Source: Desulfobacterales bacterium (lineage in GTDB: Bacteria > Desulfobacterota > Desulfobacteria > Desulfobacterales > JAHEIW01). From it: a stretch of DNA of 25,747 bases. Positions 24,093-25,747 of the stretch are shown piece after piece; position 1 is the first letter of the stretch, and every line of letters begins with the position of its first letter. The notes under the pieces were generated by a model. That model was not told where the DNA came from. It was given only the letters and a program-made list of their open reading frames with translations, and did no database searches. The position numbers and the translations under genes are program-made. Location of the stretch: positions 1 to 25,747 of the forward strand of contig JAQYWI010000060.1 of the NCBI GenBank assembly GCA_030145015.1, written 5' to 3'.

Positions 24093-25595
24093 TCATGATT
24101 CCAGCAGGTTGTACCGGCTGATAAGGCGCGATAGGTAGGTTCTTTGAATACTCATTTGTTTGGCTGCTAAACTTCGGTTGCCGCCGGTATGTCTTAAATT
24201 CAACACAATGAACTCCTTTTTAAACATATCCGTCGCTTCTTTTAGCGTTAATCCTACCTTCATCCCCGGATAACTCGGCTTGGAGGCAAATTGAGGCAAG
24301 TCTTCAGGAAAAATATCTCGGCCATTTCCCATAACAACGGCTCTTTCAATGGCGTTTTTCATCTCCCGCACATTGCCGGGCCAATCATATCGAAGCATGG
24401 CATTCATCGCCTTTTTGGATATCTTCAGATGCGACTTACCCCTTTCGCGCTTAAAAATGTTTAAAAAATAATCGGCCAACAAAGGGATATCTTCTTTTCT
24501 CTCCCTAACGGGGGGCATTTGAATTTGGACAACATTCAGCCGGTAGTAAAGGTCTTCCCGAAACCTTCCTTCATTAACATCTTCGACGATATTGCGGTTG
24601 GTCGCTGCGATGACGCGGACATCCACCGGGATTGATTTATTGCCGCCCACACGGTAAAAAACCCCTTCCTGCAAAATGCGAAGCAGTTTGGATTGCATAC
24701 CCGGGCTCATCTCGCCAATTTCATCAAGAAAAATAGTGCCTTTGTCTGCGAGTTCAAATTTTCCAATCTTGCGGCCGGCTGCACCGGTAAAGGCGCCTTT
24801 CTCATGGCCGAAAAGCTCATCTTCAAGCAACGTCTCCGGCAAAGCGGCACAATTAAGCACAATCATCGACTCATCTTTTCTAACCCCCACCCGGTGAATC
24901 AGACGTGCAAGCAATTCTTTGCCGGTGCCGCTTTCTCCTAAGAGTAAGGTGCTGGCTTTTGAATTGGCGACTTTGACTGCATCGCTGATGACCTTTCGCA
25001 GCGCCGGACTTTCACCGACCAACTCGTATTTAAGATGCAGTTCTTCTTTGAGGTCTCTGATTTCTTTTTTATCGTGTTCGATTTTACGCGCATTGCCGAT
25101 CCCCACCGCGGCAAGATCAGCAAAAACGGATAGGATTTTTAGATCGGCATCGGTGATAGCGCTGCCGTCGGCTTTGTCAATAATTTCAACCACACCGATT
25201 GTCTCCCCCCGGACTTTCATGGGAACACAGGCAATCGAGCGGGTTTCAAAGCCGATGCTTTCGCTGATTTCCTTATACCAGCGCGGATCCTCTGAAACAT
25301 TGGGGATGAGAAGGGATTCGCCCGTCTGGGCCACATGTCCCGCGATGCCTTGACCCAGATCGATTTCAAACTGTTTGACATCATCCTTTTTTTCGCCGGT
25401 GGCGACTTTGAAATATAGCTTTTGGGTCTTGGGATCCAAAAGCAATAACGAACTGGCTTTTGCATCCATCATCCGTGTGGCCGTTTCAATAATCAGCTCA
25501 AGAAGCTGGTCAAGATCCTGAACCGATGAAACCCAGGTGGAGATTTCCTTCAAACGATCGATAGAAATATCGGTGTGCTTCAGGTTGTTATCCAT
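24093..25595 (-). CDS. GAF-domain sigma54-dependent transcriptional activator
   Basis: A 500-residue enhancer-binding protein with domain order GAF (about 25-172), coiled linker (173-192), AAA+ (about 193-430) and Fis-type helix-turn-helix (about 460-500). In the AAA+ domain, GESGTGKE (220-227) is Walker A, GAFTGA (267-272) is the sigma54-contact loop, and GTIFLDEIGEM (286-296) is Walker B. The HTH reads GGNRSLAAKQMSIQRTYLSRLISRYNL. The GAF domain is expected to sense a small ligand or redox state, as in NorR and NifA, but the ligand cannot be told from sequence. The HTH places it with activators that bind upstream enhancers and drive RpoN promoters. It is the first gene after a strong sigma70-type promoter and precedes the CxxC response regulator. 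Confidence 0.96.
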   Translation of the reverse strand: MDNNLKHTDISIDRLKEISTWVSSVQDLDQLLELIIETATRMMDAKASSLLLLDPKTQKLYFKVATGEKKDDVKQFEIDLGQGIAGHVAQTGESLLIPNVSEDPRWYKEISESIGFETRSIACVPMKVRGETIGVVEIIDKADGSAITDADLKILSVFADLAAVGIGNARKIEHDKKEIRDLKEELHLKYELVGESPALRKVISDAVKVANSKASTLLLGESGTGKELLARLIHRVGVRKDESMIVLNCAALPETLLEDELFGHEKGAFTGAAGRKIGKFELADKGTIFLDEIGEMSPGMQSKLLRILQEGVFYRVGGNKSIPVDVRVIAATNRNIVEDVNEGRFREDLYYRLNVVQIQMPPVRERKEDIPLLADYFLNIFKRERGKSHLKISKKAMNAMLRYDWPGNVREMKNAIERAVVMGNGRDIFPEDLPQFASKPSYPGMKVGLTLKEATDMFKKEFIVLNLRHTGGNRSLAAKQMSIQRTYLSRLISRYNLLES

Positions 25596-25689
25596 TTTTA
25601 TACACTATGTTATATTTTAACTGTCCGCGCTTTGATTTTTTTAAGTACCGCAAAAGACCCAAAGGGTACATATCCACTTTAGTATACAA

Positions 25690-25717
25690 ATTATAGCATA
25701 GTTCGGTTTGATGTCAA
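25690..25717 (-). promoter_or_regulatory. consensus sigma70 promoter of the sigma54-activator gene
   Basis: On the minus strand, perfect TTGACA (25717-25712), a 16-bp spacer and perfect TATAAT (25695-25690). Predicted start near 25683, giving a leader of about 88 nt before the ATG at 25595. A short inverted repeat (GTACC / GGGTAC, about 25645-25670) lies in that leader and could be an operator or hairpin. Confidence 0.75.
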
Positions 25718-25747
25718 TTTTAATAAAGATTATTGTGCACTTTTTTT

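Overview
The window reads as chromosomal DNA from an anaerobic Desulfobacterota (deltaproteobacterial, probably Desulfobacterales-like) bacterium of moderate GC content. This is inferred from gene style, not from a marker gene: a GAF-sigma54 activator, a response regulator with a Cys-x2-Cys tail of the type common in this phylum, PilZ proteins, a MoxR/VWA pair, a LUD-domain protein and short palindromic repeats set at gene ends. There is no rRNA, tRNA, CRISPR array, transposase, integrase or phage gene.

Layout. 1-3757 (minus): an MscS-type channel cut by the left edge, and the lytic transglycosylase mltF upstream of it. 4075-7752 (minus): a thiamine salvage and coupling operon, thiM-thiE-thiL-thiD, with a sigma70-like promoter, a TPP riboswitch and a terminator/alternative-hairpin platform. 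thiM and thiD make the two phosphorylated precursors, thiE joins them and thiL makes TPP; thiE/thiL/thiD overlap. 7765-10324 (minus): a LUD-domain protein and a membrane HAMP-SpoIIE (RsbU-like) phosphatase. 10678-13244 (plus): a MoxR-type AAA+ ATPase and a VWA (CoxE-like) protein. 13290-15047 (minus): an orphan prepilin and two PilZ proteins. 15336-15770 (plus): a YjbQ-family protein, a family that includes enzymes able to make thiamine phosphate. 16003-17858 (minus): a zinc-ribbon/dCache/HAMP membrane protein with no output domain, and a small winged-helix-like partner. 18203-18616 (minus): a winged-helix/coiled-coil protein. 18865-23276 (plus): eno, an exported LolA-like protein and pyrG. 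23393-25595 (minus): a GAF-sigma54 activator followed by a response regulator, behind a consensus sigma70 promoter at the right edge.

The least ordinary content is non-coding. Two copies of one palindromic MITE-like repeat (8482-8636 and 11599-11835) lie in opposite orientation. A second ~145-bp palindrome (15859-16003) and a third inverted repeat (6600-6704) belong to other families. All four lie at or close to the 3' end of a gene, three of them directly at a stop codon. Among the proteins, the zinc-ribbon/Cache/HAMP protein with its partner is the best candidate for an uncharacterised signalling module. I found no complete new defence or mobile system.
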